The notes below the pieces were generated by a model that was not told the DNA's origin, made no database searches, and saw nothing but the letters and a program-made list of their open reading frames with translations. From the NCBI GenBank assembly GCA_028284385.1, contig JANQRT010000069.1, positions 124,001 to 188,000 of the forward strand: a stretch of DNA of 64,000 bases, given 5' to 3'. Shown here in pieces: positions 27,396 to 36,183 of the stretch; the stretch's first letter is position 1, and every line of letters starts with the position of its first letter. Origin of the DNA: Opitutaceae bacterium. Its GTDB lineage: Bacteria > Verrucomicrobiota > Verrucomicrobiia > Opitutales > Opitutaceae. The translations under genes were made by a program, and so were the position numbers.

Positions 27396-28454
27396 TCAGG
27401 ATTTTTCGCTTTTATTGATAAGGGAGTTCCCACTCAGCCATTCGCCGGCAATGAGTACGGACTTGGGAGCGGCAGGATCTCCACGCTGATTCAAGTTCAG
27501 TTGTTCAACTATCAGCTCAATCAAGGTCGCCCCTACACGTTCAAAACTGTGATTGTATCCACAGTACTTATCCTTTGATATCAGGCTTCTCTTGGGAAAA
27601 TTAAGGAGAGCCACCCCGAGGTCCTCAGGTATCCCAATCCCCTTCCCTAGCAGAAGTTCACAGATCTCGTATTCAGTCAGAATTACATCCGGTTTACGCT
27701 TTCCTAGCCATCCTGGAATTTCATCCATAGTGTCGTCTTCATACAGATAAAAAGGTGGAACGTTACCAGGATCGCGAAGATTCATCGCTCCCAGAAAGGC
27801 GCTCAACCTGCGTCGTTCCAAAACGATTTCCACCGTTTTTCGGAGAGCTAACCCGATACGGCGATAACCGAGCGCCCAAACTTCAGATACAAGCGTCTGC
27901 ATCATGGAATGGACATCGCTCATCGTTCGGTTTGGCGTAAATGGAAGGTTTGAGAATTGGCTGGCCGCAATTGCGAAACGAGACCAGTCAATCTCGTCAG
28001 ACATTGGCATCACGCCCGTTTGAGCGAAGAGCAAACCCTCGATGCCTCGATTGACCAGGATCTGATTCAGTCGAACCTGACTAATTTCATCATCCTTGAA
28101 ATTATGATACTCGAGACTGTATCCAAGCGATTCAGCCCTATCGCTTGCGCCCCGATACATTCGGATCAGGTTGTAATGTCTTTCCTCCTGCAAAAATTCC
28201 GATTTTGGCCAACGGGAGAGAAAAGCAATCGCGGCTCTAGGGCGAACTTTCTTGATCGCCCTCAAGTAGCTCATATGGGCTGAAACCATCGGATTAGGGC
28301 GATAGCCCATCTCCACGGCGATCGCCTCAATGCGTTTGCGAGTGGATTCTCGGATACGAGACGACCTCCTCAAAGCCAAAGACACGGTCATTCGGGAAAC
28401 GCCAGCCCGATCGGCGATGTCTTGCAGCGTTGGAATGGATTCGGAATCTTTCAA
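27396..28454 (-). CDS. LacI-family transcriptional regulator
   Basis: This 352-residue regulator has an N-terminal LacI helix-turn-helix (LQDIADRAGVSRMTVSLALR) and hinge (GYRPNP), followed by a periplasmic-binding-protein-like effector domain. The only usable start is TTG at 28454: an in-frame stop lies just upstream and the next Met is inside the helix-turn-helix; AAGGA precedes the TTG at fair spacing. A TTACCCGTAG site 31 bp upstream suggests autoregulation. It lies between the convergent sulfatase gene and the upstream symporter gene on the same strand, so it is the likely local regulator of the carbohydrate locus. The effector is probably a sugar or uronate, not identifiable here. Confidence 0.9.
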   Translation of the reverse strand: MKDSESIPTLQDIADRAGVSRMTVSLALRRSSRIRESTRKRIEAIAVEMGYRPNPMVSAHMSYLRAIKKVRPRAAIAFLSRWPKSEFLQEERHYNLIRMYRGASDRAESLGYSLEYHNFKDDEISQVRLNQILVNRGIEGLLFAQTGVMPMSDEIDWSRFAIAASQFSNLPFTPNRTMSDVHSMMQTLVSEVWALGYRRIGLALRKTVEIVLERRRLSAFLGAMNLRDPGNVPPFYLYEDDTMDEIPGWLGKRKPDVILTEYEICELLLGKGIGIPEDLGVALLNFPKRSLISKDKYCGYNHSFERVGATLIELIVEQLNLNQRGDPAAPKSVLIAGEWLSGNSLINKSEKS

Positions 28455-28484
28455 TCGTTTGCGGTCCTTGAAAAGGAGACTGAT

Positions 28485-28494
28485 TTACCCGTAG
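28485..28494 (-). promoter_or_regulatory. Candidate autoregulatory LacI-family operator
   Basis: TTACCCGTAG (plus-strand reading) differs by one base from TTACCCGTAA at 33367. It lies 31-40 bases upstream of the TTG start of the LacI-type gene, where a repressor would block its own transcription. Confidence 0.45.
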
Positions 28495-28560
28495 AAAAAT
28501 CAATCGAGCAACTAATAATTTTCAACATTAGAAGAGGAAAGAAGAGCCGCCGTTCAGCCT

Positions 28561-30153
28561 TTAGAATAGCCAGTAGACTCCAATGAAAGCTAAAACGAAA
28601 ACGAGATACCATAAAACGTATTTCTGGTACCATGGTCTACCGGTTTCAGCCTTGCGATCCTTGATCAACTCTAGAATCGCCAATTGTTCGTTACTTGGAG
28701 CTGGCGTCAAGTAGCTCACAATCAACAATATCGAGGAATAGAGAAAAAAGAGGACGAATATCAGATGGTAGAAATTCGTGCCCACGATGATATCAGGAAG
28801 CATCGCCCTCACTGCTTCGATTGAGGTCAGGACCACATAGGATACCCCAATCAGAAATCCGACAGACATCGTAGCAACCGCTCCGTATTCGTTCACTCTT
28901 CTTGAAAATCGTCCGAAAAGAAAACAAACGCCGATAGGAGTAAGCATAAAACTGCTAATCTTAAGCACGATGGGAAAAATAAGATCTGCCAGCCCTCCGA
29001 TAAGAGGAGCGACGACTATCGAGAATGCCAATACAAAACCCGCTGAGATCCTTCCCACCAGCAAGGCCTGCTTCTCCGTCGAGGACTTACGGAAGCTCGG
29101 ATAGATATCCATCGCTACGATACTGCTAACCGCCATGACCCCTGAATCCGAGCTAGACATGAGAGCTGCGATTACGCCCGCCATCACCAGTCCGGAAATT
29201 CCCATAGGCAAAAGCCTATCGACCATCACTGCAAAGGAGGCGTCTGGATTTATGCCTGGAAAAAGCTGAGCAGCCAGAATGCCTGGAAATACGATTATGA
29301 ATACGGCTAGCATCTTTAGAAAGCTCGCTAGCAGCATTCCGCATTGAGCATTATAAGTGTCCTTAGCTCCCAGGACTCTTTGCAGAAGCCCCGAATTCGA
29401 GGTAGACCAGAATATCAAATGAACGATCACTCCGGTCACCAGCACAGTCCAAGGCAGCCTGGGATGGTCGCTAGGCAGTATCAACTCAAGATGGCTTGCA
29501 GCAAGATCTGGATTCAATCCGCTGCCCTCGATAAACACCCGATAGCAGCCAACCGCAAGAACGACCAGACCTCCACCAATGAGAATGATCCCCTGTATCA
29601 AATCAGTAAATACAACAGAAGTAAGGCCTCCAATCAGCGCGTAAAGCGCTACCGTACCTCCCGTGATCAGACACACCAGCCAAAGATAGCTCTCATCGAT
29701 ATCGAAGATCTGCAGGACGACCAGTCCTCCCGCATACAGAGGGATGGGACTCGATAAAGTAGACTGCGCCACGTAAATGAACCCCAGCAGCAGCTTCGCT
29801 CTGCTGCCATAGCGCCTTTTTAGGAACTCCGGCAGCGTGTAGATTCTCGCCTTCAAGTAGAGCGGAATTATTATCAGGGCGGACATGCCCAGACATAGCC
29901 CGCCGATCAGTTGAAAGTTGGCTGCAGCAATTCCCGTTTTGTAGGCAAAGCCGGACTGACCGACAAACTGCGTGCTCGATATGTTGGTAGCGAAAAGCGA
30001 GAAGCCAATCAGCAGCCAGGAAAATTTACGCCCGCCCAGAAAGAAGCCTTCTTTCGAGGCGTTTTGCCGACGGCCGATCCAGATACCCAAGCCCGTGACC
30101 GCCAGCAAATAGCAAATCACAACGACAATATCGACTATCGTCTTCGTACTCAT
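28561..30153 (-). CDS. Sodium:solute symporter family transporter
   Basis: This 530-residue inner-membrane protein has about 13-14 hydrophobic segments and SSS-family sequence. After the first helix comes IGRRQNASKEGFFLGGRKFS, then SLFATNISSTQFVGQSG (conserved Ser/Thr/Asn of the sodium and substrate region) and LPEFLKRRYG. It imports a small solute with sodium. In this locus, with a TonB receptor upstream on the same strand and a sulfatase and dehydrogenase nearby, a sugar or sugar acid is the likely cargo; sequence alone does not define it. A terminator at 30199-30230 separates it from the TonB receptor gene, so it may have its own promoter or rely on read-through. Confidence 0.9.
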   Translation of the reverse strand: MSTKTIVDIVVVICYLLAVTGLGIWIGRRQNASKEGFFLGGRKFSWLLIGFSLFATNISSTQFVGQSGFAYKTGIAAANFQLIGGLCLGMSALIIIPLYLKARIYTLPEFLKRRYGSRAKLLLGFIYVAQSTLSSPIPLYAGGLVVLQIFDIDESYLWLVCLITGGTVALYALIGGLTSVVFTDLIQGIILIGGGLVVLAVGCYRVFIEGSGLNPDLAASHLELILPSDHPRLPWTVLVTGVIVHLIFWSTSNSGLLQRVLGAKDTYNAQCGMLLASFLKMLAVFIIVFPGILAAQLFPGINPDASFAVMVDRLLPMGISGLVMAGVIAALMSSSDSGVMAVSSIVAMDIYPSFRKSSTEKQALLVGRISAGFVLAFSIVVAPLIGGLADLIFPIVLKISSFMLTPIGVCFLFGRFSRRVNEYGAVATMSVGFLIGVSYVVLTSIEAVRAMLPDIIVGTNFYHLIFVLFFLYSSILLIVSYLTPAPSNEQLAILELIKDRKAETGRPWYQKYVLWYLVFVLAFIGVYWLF

Positions 30154-30198
30154 TTTCCAATGATGAAGCTAGCGACGAAGGAAAAGGAGCGGCAACCG

Positions 30199-30230
30199 AA
30201 AAGGGAGCACGACTTAATGCGCGTGCTCCC
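30199..30230 (-). terminator. Rho-independent terminator after the TonB-dependent receptor gene
   Basis: Minus strand: a 9-bp stem GGGAGCACG / CGTGCTCCC with a 10-nt loop followed by TTTT. It lies 45 bases after the receptor stop and 46 bases before the symporter start, so it could be a partial terminator that sets a high receptor-to-symporter ratio. Confidence 0.8.
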
Positions 30231-30274
30231 TGCACAGTATCCTTTTACACTCGATCTAGGATGCTGTTGCAAAA

Positions 30275-33181
30275 CTAGAACCTGAACGAATTCGTCCAAC
30301 GGATCAGTCGAGGGTTTTGGGCAGGACGGGCATTCCAAGGGATGCCGTCTGCAAAGCGTGGCAGAGTACTGACATCGAATTCGTCTAAAACATTCTGGAT
30401 ATTGATCTGCGAACGCCAGGTCACCCTGTCGTTCAATTTTTTCGTGTATCCAAAAATCAGATCAACTAGAAACTGGTCAGGCAGACTATGAAGTTGTCGT
30501 CCTCCACTGGTGTTGTACCAGAAAGCTCGACTGCCAGACTTCCAGCGCGTTGTAGCTCCAGCCATGAAACCGTTCATTAGACCTTCCGTCCATTCGTAAA
30601 TGCCCGTCATCGTGAGCGAATCCACATAGTAGCCTGTAGTGGCTTCTCCACCACGGCGAGCTATCACATCAGGAGCGCTCCAGCCTAGCTGATGCTCGGA
30701 AATGGGAAGGTTCAGATTTCCAGTACCAATGCTTCTTCCATCCGCATTCTGAATGGCGACCAGACCTCCGAATGTGACTAAGGCACCGGGATTGTTGAAT
30801 TCAGCCAATCCCAGTCCTCCGGAAGTCGGATTAACGGTAATCGTATAGAAGCCATTGTTTGGATCGGTACCCGCCAACATCGCGACAGATAGAGGGATTT
30901 CACCTGATCCGGAATCGGCAGGATCGTTCAAAACCATCACTGGACTGCCATCAGAAAAAGCGACTACCTCCTGACCTCCGACGATCGCGGTATGGAACTG
31001 ATCGTTGTACCGATGTGGATACAAGACATCGGACCCGTCGGTACCATCGGAATGAGCATAGCTCAGACGCACTCGAAAATTCTCCGTCGGCTTGGCAACG
31101 ATCATCAACTCATAACCGTCTGAAAGGCGGTCGAAGTTAATCCCATTATTGCCCAGCTTTCCGCCATTTAGTTCCGATCTAGGCGAAATGTTTTCATTGA
31201 TCGAGTTATTGACCGTAGCGGGCTCGTTCTTCGACTTGGAATCGTAGATGGCAAACGAGCCGGTGATCTGGCCCTCGTTGAAATTGAACTTTATACCATA
31301 TTCATCGCCCTCGCCATTGCCAGGGCTGACGAGGTTATCAAGGGGATCCTTGGTCTGAATCGGAGGCAGGTAAGTATCCGAAGTGCCGCCAAACAAACTC
31401 CAAGTGTCGTCTAGGTGGATGACGATTCCGGCGTTGCGGGAGTATTCCTGCACATCGAAGGCCACAACTTTGGCAAGATCGGCAAAGTCGTATTTGTCAC
31501 GACGAATTCCATACAGCGTATCAACACGACCGCCGAACCAGCTCGCAAACCAAGTGGCAAACAGTCCTTGCTCTTCGATCTCTTCGAATCGATAGCCGCC
31601 ACCTGGCCAAAAATTAAGACCGAATGGATTGGTAGCAGTTACGGGAAAGATATCACGGATACGACGGTGATCGCGGCGATACTGATTACCCGAGCTATCG
31701 GTGATCACTTCATCAAGAATGCTGAAAGGAGCTCCAAAACTTCCATTCTCGATACTGGCGAACGATGCCGGGAAAGGAACGCGACCCGCGTTGAAGTTGT
31801 TTCGGACGCCATTTGGAAAATCGAACTCTCCGTTGGCATTCAAACGATAGTACATCCATGGCTGGAATTCACGATTCGTTCGCTTCTCTTCGCCACCAAT
31901 CGTTATAGTATTCTTCAGCTTGCCTTCGAAAAGATCGAATTGAGCGGTAGCATTGCCACGGAAACCATTCTGATTGAGACGATCCAGCCATTGCAAAGGC
32001 TGATAGCGAATTGCCCAGTCGCCTGTCGGATTGTTGTCCGGATGACGCAGATCGCCGGCAAAGTTGAATTGAGGATTCAAGGACTGGCCTTGCATGTTCT
32101 CGAACTTGTTATCCGCGTAGAGCAACTGCACCGAAAGCCAATCGGTCAAACTAGACTCGATTGTAATAGCCTGATACTTTTCTTGCGGATTGGACTGGCG
32201 GATGTTGCCCTCAATAGAATTGGCGTTGTCGAAAGAGAAAAAGTCGGAAATCAGATTGTCGGCTCGCCCATCGTTTACCAAGACGTTGAGAGGAGTATTG
32301 TTTAGAACGCCAAGCGCCCCTTGCTGAGCGCCCGAAAGTCCGCGAATGACCACGCTATTCGTAGCATCGGTAGAAACGCCCGAATGACTCTGGTATTCGA
32401 ATTTCAATGTCGTACGGTCGTTTAGCTGAAAACCGAGATTAGCAAAGACGCCATTGCTTTCCTCTTCAATGCCATCGCGCCAGGTTTCGGTCTCATCGTC
32501 CATTAGACCCGCCCGAAGAGCGACGGGCATACCGCCGAGATTCAAAGCGTAATTGATGTCGATCTCATTGCGAATCGATCCTTCATCATCGACTCGAATT
32601 TTATACTCGTAGCTATTCTCGCCGAAAATCGGTTGCTTGGTGGTGACCACAATGGCCCCAGCTGCCGTTCCGGAACCGTAAAGCAAAGCCTGAGGACCGC
32701 GGATTATCTCGAAACGGTTCATCGAGTAGCTTTGCGATCCGCTGGTGTTGCTGGCGAAACCAAGAAAGCCGTTACGGCGAATGCCACCCGTTCCCAGGCC
32801 TCTCAAAGTGAAAAAAGTGGTGGGATTTTGACGATCGCCCGCCAAGTCTCCAAAGAAATCCGAAGATGCTCCACTGGCAGCGTAATTAACACCAGCTCCA
32901 GCAACGTAATTCCTTAAAAGATCGACATCACTGGTAGCCGAAATGTCGTTCAACAAGGCCTGAGTCATGATATCTGCCGTAATTGGCAGCTTATCCATGG
33001 TTGTCCGAACGCCGGTGATTGAAGTAGTGTTTACAGCTTCGTAGCTATCCGACGGATCCGCTTCGACCACGAAAGGACTGAGCGTAAAGATATCCTCTTC
33101 AGAGCCGTCCTGCGCGATCGCCGGGCTGGTCATGGCAATCGACATGCCGAGATGAACAATAGCGAATTTATGCAGTTTCAT
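30275..33181 (-). CDS. TonB-dependent receptor
   Basis: This 968-residue outer-membrane receptor has a signal peptide (MSIAMTSPAIAQ). The start of the mature protein, FTLSPFVVEA, is of the kind I associate with Opitutae receptors. A plug domain (about 55-190: FFTLRGLGTGGIRRNGFLGF, then FEIIRGPQALLYGSG) and a long 22-strand barrel follow, ending in aromatic-terminated RWTNSFRF. Such receptors import siderophores, vitamins or oligosaccharides using TonB energy. The position beside a sulfatase, symporter and LacI regulator points to a carbohydrate ligand, although no SusD-like partner exists here. A TTACCCGTAA site lies 186 bp upstream, in the divergent promoter region shared with the U32-like gene. 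Confidence 0.92.
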   Translation of the reverse strand: MKLHKFAIVHLGMSIAMTSPAIAQDGSEEDIFTLSPFVVEADPSDSYEAVNTTSITGVRTTMDKLPITADIMTQALLNDISATSDVDLLRNYVAGAGVNYAASGASSDFFGDLAGDRQNPTTFFTLRGLGTGGIRRNGFLGFASNTSGSQSYSMNRFEIIRGPQALLYGSGTAAGAIVVTTKQPIFGENSYEYKIRVDDEGSIRNEIDINYALNLGGMPVALRAGLMDDETETWRDGIEEESNGVFANLGFQLNDRTTLKFEYQSHSGVSTDATNSVVIRGLSGAQQGALGVLNNTPLNVLVNDGRADNLISDFFSFDNANSIEGNIRQSNPQEKYQAITIESSLTDWLSVQLLYADNKFENMQGQSLNPQFNFAGDLRHPDNNPTGDWAIRYQPLQWLDRLNQNGFRGNATAQFDLFEGKLKNTITIGGEEKRTNREFQPWMYYRLNANGEFDFPNGVRNNFNAGRVPFPASFASIENGSFGAPFSILDEVITDSSGNQYRRDHRRIRDIFPVTATNPFGLNFWPGGGYRFEEIEEQGLFATWFASWFGGRVDTLYGIRRDKYDFADLAKVVAFDVQEYSRNAGIVIHLDDTWSLFGGTSDTYLPPIQTKDPLDNLVSPGNGEGDEYGIKFNFNEGQITGSFAIYDSKSKNEPATVNNSINENISPRSELNGGKLGNNGINFDRLSDGYELMIVAKPTENFRVRLSYAHSDGTDGSDVLYPHRYNDQFHTAIVGGQEVVAFSDGSPVMVLNDPADSGSGEIPLSVAMLAGTDPNNGFYTITVNPTSGGLGLAEFNNPGALVTFGGLVAIQNADGRSIGTGNLNLPISEHQLGWSAPDVIARRGGEATTGYYVDSLTMTGIYEWTEGLMNGFMAGATTRWKSGSRAFWYNTSGGRQLHSLPDQFLVDLIFGYTKKLNDRVTWRSQINIQNVLDEFDVSTLPRFADGIPWNARPAQNPRLIRWTNSFRF

Positions 33182-33534
33182 TTTATTTCAGAGGCTGATT
33201 CCGAAAGAATCACACCATTCTTGCAGCGGGTAGTTTGAGTGAGGTGATCGATTTGCGATAAAATCGAAAGGGGTCCTAAAGATTTGCTTTCGATGGGAAT
33301 TGCGCTTGCCGAGCGCTGACTCACCAGTAAGAAATAGCATCGAAATAAGGCTAAGCCTTTGGGATATTACCCGTAAAACCTTCGATTGGGAGCTGGATAA
33401 TCGAGATGATCGAAAAGGCTCAACACGGCTTGTCCCCTTTGCCAAGGAATTCGCTAGTAGGAGCTTGATTGCCGTGAATTAAACGTTATGCCTCGATTCC
33501 TTTCAGTTTGTTTTCATTAATCTGATCTCAACAC
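33182..33534. other. Divergent promoter region, TonB receptor / U32-like gene
   Basis: 353 bp without a gene. The one notable element is the TTACCCGTAA dyad at 33367-33376, roughly midway, placed to act on both divergent transcripts. No other structure was seen. Confidence 0.6.
33367..33376 (+). promoter_or_regulatory. Candidate LacI-family operator in the divergent promoter region
   Basis: TTACCCGTAA followed by AACC. It resembles GntR-type LacI-family operators and matches the sites at 25834 and 28485 in the same locus. Confidence 0.5.
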
Positions 33535-34464
33535 ATGCAAGAATCAATCGAAGCGCTCGAATCCATCGGACAACCCGTTTCCGATACGCTGGTCGAATCC
33601 CGGAAAGGATTTAAAGACGGAGGACAATACCGTATCGAAATACCAAGTACAGAGGGTCCCGAAGCCTTTAAGCTCGTGCTTAAGGAAGCGGACAGCCTGA
33701 ATTGTCCTGTCCATCGCGTTAGCCAGGGCAGTGGCATTCAAATGCTAAGCGACGCGGAGATTAGGGAAATGTCGCGGATCGGAGCCGACCGAAATATAGA
33801 GGTGTGTCTTTTCACAACGCCGAGAGCGAATTTCGATATCGGCGGCTTCTGGAACGCTCCAGTGGGCAAAATGATTCAATGGCAGGTACGCGGAGCCGAT
33901 CAGATTCGCTATTCCCTGGACGACGTTTTCAGAGCCTGCGATCTGGGTATTCGTAGCGTACTAATCGCCGACGTAGGACTGATCCAGGTCATCAAGCAGC
34001 TTCGAGATAACGGAAAACTTCCAAGCGATCTCATTGTGAAGTCATCCGCTGTCATGGTCCCAGCCAATCCCGCCTTCTCCAAGCTGCTCCAGGATATTGG
34101 CTCGGACACTGTAAACGTATCCACAGATTTAACCACGCCTCAGCTCAGCGCTATCCGTCAGGTAATCGACGCCCCACTCGACATTTACATTGAGGCCCCC
34201 GATGGCTTAGGAGGCTTCGTAAGGCATTTTGAAACTCCCGACATGATCAAGTACGCCGCTCCCATCTACGTGAAGCTGGGCTTGCGCAACTCCACGGACA
34301 TCTATCCCTTTGGGGAGCAACTGAAGACTGTCGGCCACAACCTAAGCAAAGAACGCGTGCGACGCAGCAAGCTGGTCTACGATCTTATCCAGCGCGAGGC
34401 CCCGGAGGCTCGAATGTCAGAAGTCGGGATCAATCACGAAGATCTCGGTGTACCCGTTATTTAA
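33535..34464 (+). CDS. U32-peptidase-like (TIM-barrel) protein of the carbohydrate locus
   Basis: This 309-residue protein without a signal peptide should be cytoplasmic. Segments such as VHRVSQGSGIQMLSDAEI, LGIRSVLIADVGLIQVI, ADVGLIQ and DIYIEAPDGLGGFVRHFE resemble a group annotated as U32 family peptidases of about 310 residues that I recall near sugar or uronate catabolism genes. I see no evidence for proteolysis: the canonical U32 C-terminal Cys motif is absent. A TIM-barrel enzyme acting on a small sugar-derived compound is an alternative. It starts the plus-strand pair with the semialdehyde dehydrogenase 55 bp downstream, so the two are probably co-transcribed. The family call is moderate; the reaction is unknown. 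Confidence 0.55.
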   Translation: MQESIEALESIGQPVSDTLVESRKGFKDGGQYRIEIPSTEGPEAFKLVLKEADSLNCPVHRVSQGSGIQMLSDAEIREMSRIGADRNIEVCLFTTPRANFDIGGFWNAPVGKMIQWQVRGADQIRYSLDDVFRACDLGIRSVLIADVGLIQVIKQLRDNGKLPSDLIVKSSAVMVPANPAFSKLLQDIGSDTVNVSTDLTTPQLSAIRQVIDAPLDIYIEAPDGLGGFVRHFETPDMIKYAAPIYVKLGLRNSTDIYPFGEQLKTVGHNLSKERVRRSKLVYDLIQREAPEARMSEVGINHEDLGVPVI

Positions 34465-34519
34465 CTACATAAAAAATTTAATAAAGCGGAGTCAAGAAAC
34501 AACCAATTCGGAACTCGTT

Positions 34520-36124
34520 ATGCAACTCGAAGAAACAATCGAAATAAAAGGAAGATCCATCATAGGACTAAAAGACGGCGCCGATAGCGGCCAGTCAGTG
34601 AAAGCTCTAAACCCAGCAACGGGGGAAGAAATTGAACCTCCCTTCGTTCAGGCCACTACCGAAGAAGTAGACCAGGTAGCTGAACTAGCTCAGTCCGCAT
34701 TTCTTGAATACAGTCGTCTCAGCGGAAAAGAAAGAGCCAAGTTCATCAACCAAATCGCCAACCAAATCGAGGCTCTAGGTGATACGCTTACACAACGCGT
34801 CATGTTGGAAACGGGTCTTCCCGAGGGTCGGGTCAAAGGCGAAACCGGACGCACCACAGGCCAGCTTCGTCTATTCGCTTCACTTGCGGAAGAAGGATCA
34901 TGGCTCAACGCCCGTATCGATACGGCCATTCCCGATCGCCAACCGCTACCCAAGCCAGACGTTCGAGCAATGCAACGTCCCCTGGGACCGGTAGTCGTCT
35001 TCGCGGCTAGCAATTTCCCCCTGGCCTTCTCCACAGCTGGAGGAGACACCGCCTCAGCGCTGGCTGCTGGTTGTTCAGTAATTGTCAAAGCCCACTCCTC
35101 CCATCCTGGAACCGCGGAGTTGGTGGGAAGAGCGGTCCAGAAAGCCGCTGAAATCACAGGGATGCCGGAAGGCGTTTTCAGCCTGATGTTTGGCGGGGGA
35201 CGTACGGTTGGCTCGGCTTTGGTCACGCATCCCGATGTGAAGGCAGTCGGATTCACCGGGTCGACCGGAGGCGGCACTGCTCTCATGAAGCTAGCGGCTG
35301 AGCGACCTGAACCCATACCCGTCTATGCCGAAATGGGAAGTGTTAACCCCGTATTCATTCTTCCAGGAGCGTTAGCGGAACGTAGCGAAGCTATAGCAAA
35401 CGGTCTGCATGTTTCAGCGACCATGGGTGTCGGACAGTTTTGCACGAACCCGGGAGTAGTCATGCTGCAATCGGATGATGCGGGAAACAGCTTCAAAGAC
35501 GCCTTTTCGGGTCTCATGGAAAGTCACGCCGACGAAGTTATGCTGAACCGCTCCATTCAAAAAGCCTATAGCGATGGCGTAGCTGCTCGCGACGGTAATA
35601 GCAATGTTGAAGTAATCGTATCTGGAAATCCGGATACAACCTCTGGACCCTGCCATGGAGCGACCTCCGTTTTCGAGGCAACCGCAGAAAATTTTCTAGA
35701 GGACGAAAGTCTGAGCCACGAAATTTTCGGGCCTGGCACTACTCTAGTCCGCTACAGCTCCCAAGGTGATCTGCTCAAAATTGCGGAGAACCTAGAAGGT
35801 CAGCTCACGGCAACGATTCATGGAACGGATACGGACTTGGAAGAAAACAAGGAACTCATCGCGATCCTCGAGCGAAAGGTGGGTCGCATCGTGTTCAATG
35901 GATTTCCAACGGGAGTCGAAGTCTGCCCATCAATGGTCCACGGAGGCCCCTTCCCTGCCACCTCAGATGGCCGTAGCACCTCGGTCGGCGCTTTCGCTAT
36001 CGACCGTTTCACGCGTCTGGTAGCTTTCCAAGGCTGTCCTCAATCGCTTCTGCCCGACGAGCTAAAAGACGGCAACCCTCTCCGCATCCAAAGAATGGTA
36101 AACGGAAGCTACACGAAGGATTAA
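34520..36124 (+). CDS. 2-oxoglutarate semialdehyde (2,5-dioxovalerate) dehydrogenase
   Basis: This aldehyde dehydrogenase of 534 residues uses NAD(P) to oxidise 2-oxoglutarate semialdehyde to 2-oxoglutarate, the final step of the non-phosphorylating routes for pentoses, hexarates and hydroxyproline. Features are FVQATTEEVDQVAELA at the N-terminus, the NAD-binding segment FAASNFPLAF and GFTGSTGGG, and catalytic Cys308 in GVGQFCTNPG. Its length exceeds ordinary aldehyde dehydrogenases and fits the dioxovalerate subfamily. ATG at 34520 is preferred because the upstream in-frame ATG at 34448 lies inside the preceding gene. It indicates that the sugar acquired by this locus is fed to the TCA cycle. 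A strong terminator follows. Confidence 0.85.
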   Translation: MQLEETIEIKGRSIIGLKDGADSGQSVKALNPATGEEIEPPFVQATTEEVDQVAELAQSAFLEYSRLSGKERAKFINQIANQIEALGDTLTQRVMLETGLPEGRVKGETGRTTGQLRLFASLAEEGSWLNARIDTAIPDRQPLPKPDVRAMQRPLGPVVVFAASNFPLAFSTAGGDTASALAAGCSVIVKAHSSHPGTAELVGRAVQKAAEITGMPEGVFSLMFGGGRTVGSALVTHPDVKAVGFTGSTGGGTALMKLAAERPEPIPVYAEMGSVNPVFILPGALAERSEAIANGLHVSATMGVGQFCTNPGVVMLQSDDAGNSFKDAFSGLMESHADEVMLNRSIQKAYSDGVAARDGNSNVEVIVSGNPDTTSGPCHGATSVFEATAENFLEDESLSHEIFGPGTTLVRYSSQGDLLKIAENLEGQLTATIHGTDTDLEENKELIAILERKVGRIVFNGFPTGVEVCPSMVHGGPFPATSDGRSTSVGAFAIDRFTRLVAFQGCPQSLLPDELKDGNPLRIQRMVNGSYTKD

Positions 36125-36150
36125 TCGCCAGTAGAACATTTAACGCTTAC

Positions 36151-36181
36151 AAACGATCCGCATTCGGCGGATCGTTTTTTT
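36151..36181 (+). terminator. Rho-independent terminator after the semialdehyde dehydrogenase gene
   Basis: An 11-bp stem AAACGATCCGC / GCGGATCGTTT with a 5-nt loop runs into seven T residues. It sits between two convergent genes and may also act weakly on the minus strand, where TTT follows the stem. Confidence 0.95.
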
Positions 36182-36183
36182 GT

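Noticed and set aside
31415..32305. Long open frame (296 codons) antisense to the TonB receptor
   Set aside because: The receptor frame has clear family motifs throughout; the antisense frame encodes no recognisable domain and is a codon-bias shadow.
34690..35316. 208-codon frame antisense to the semialdehyde dehydrogenase
   Set aside because: Shadow of the dehydrogenase, low-complexity Pro/Arg/Ser composition.
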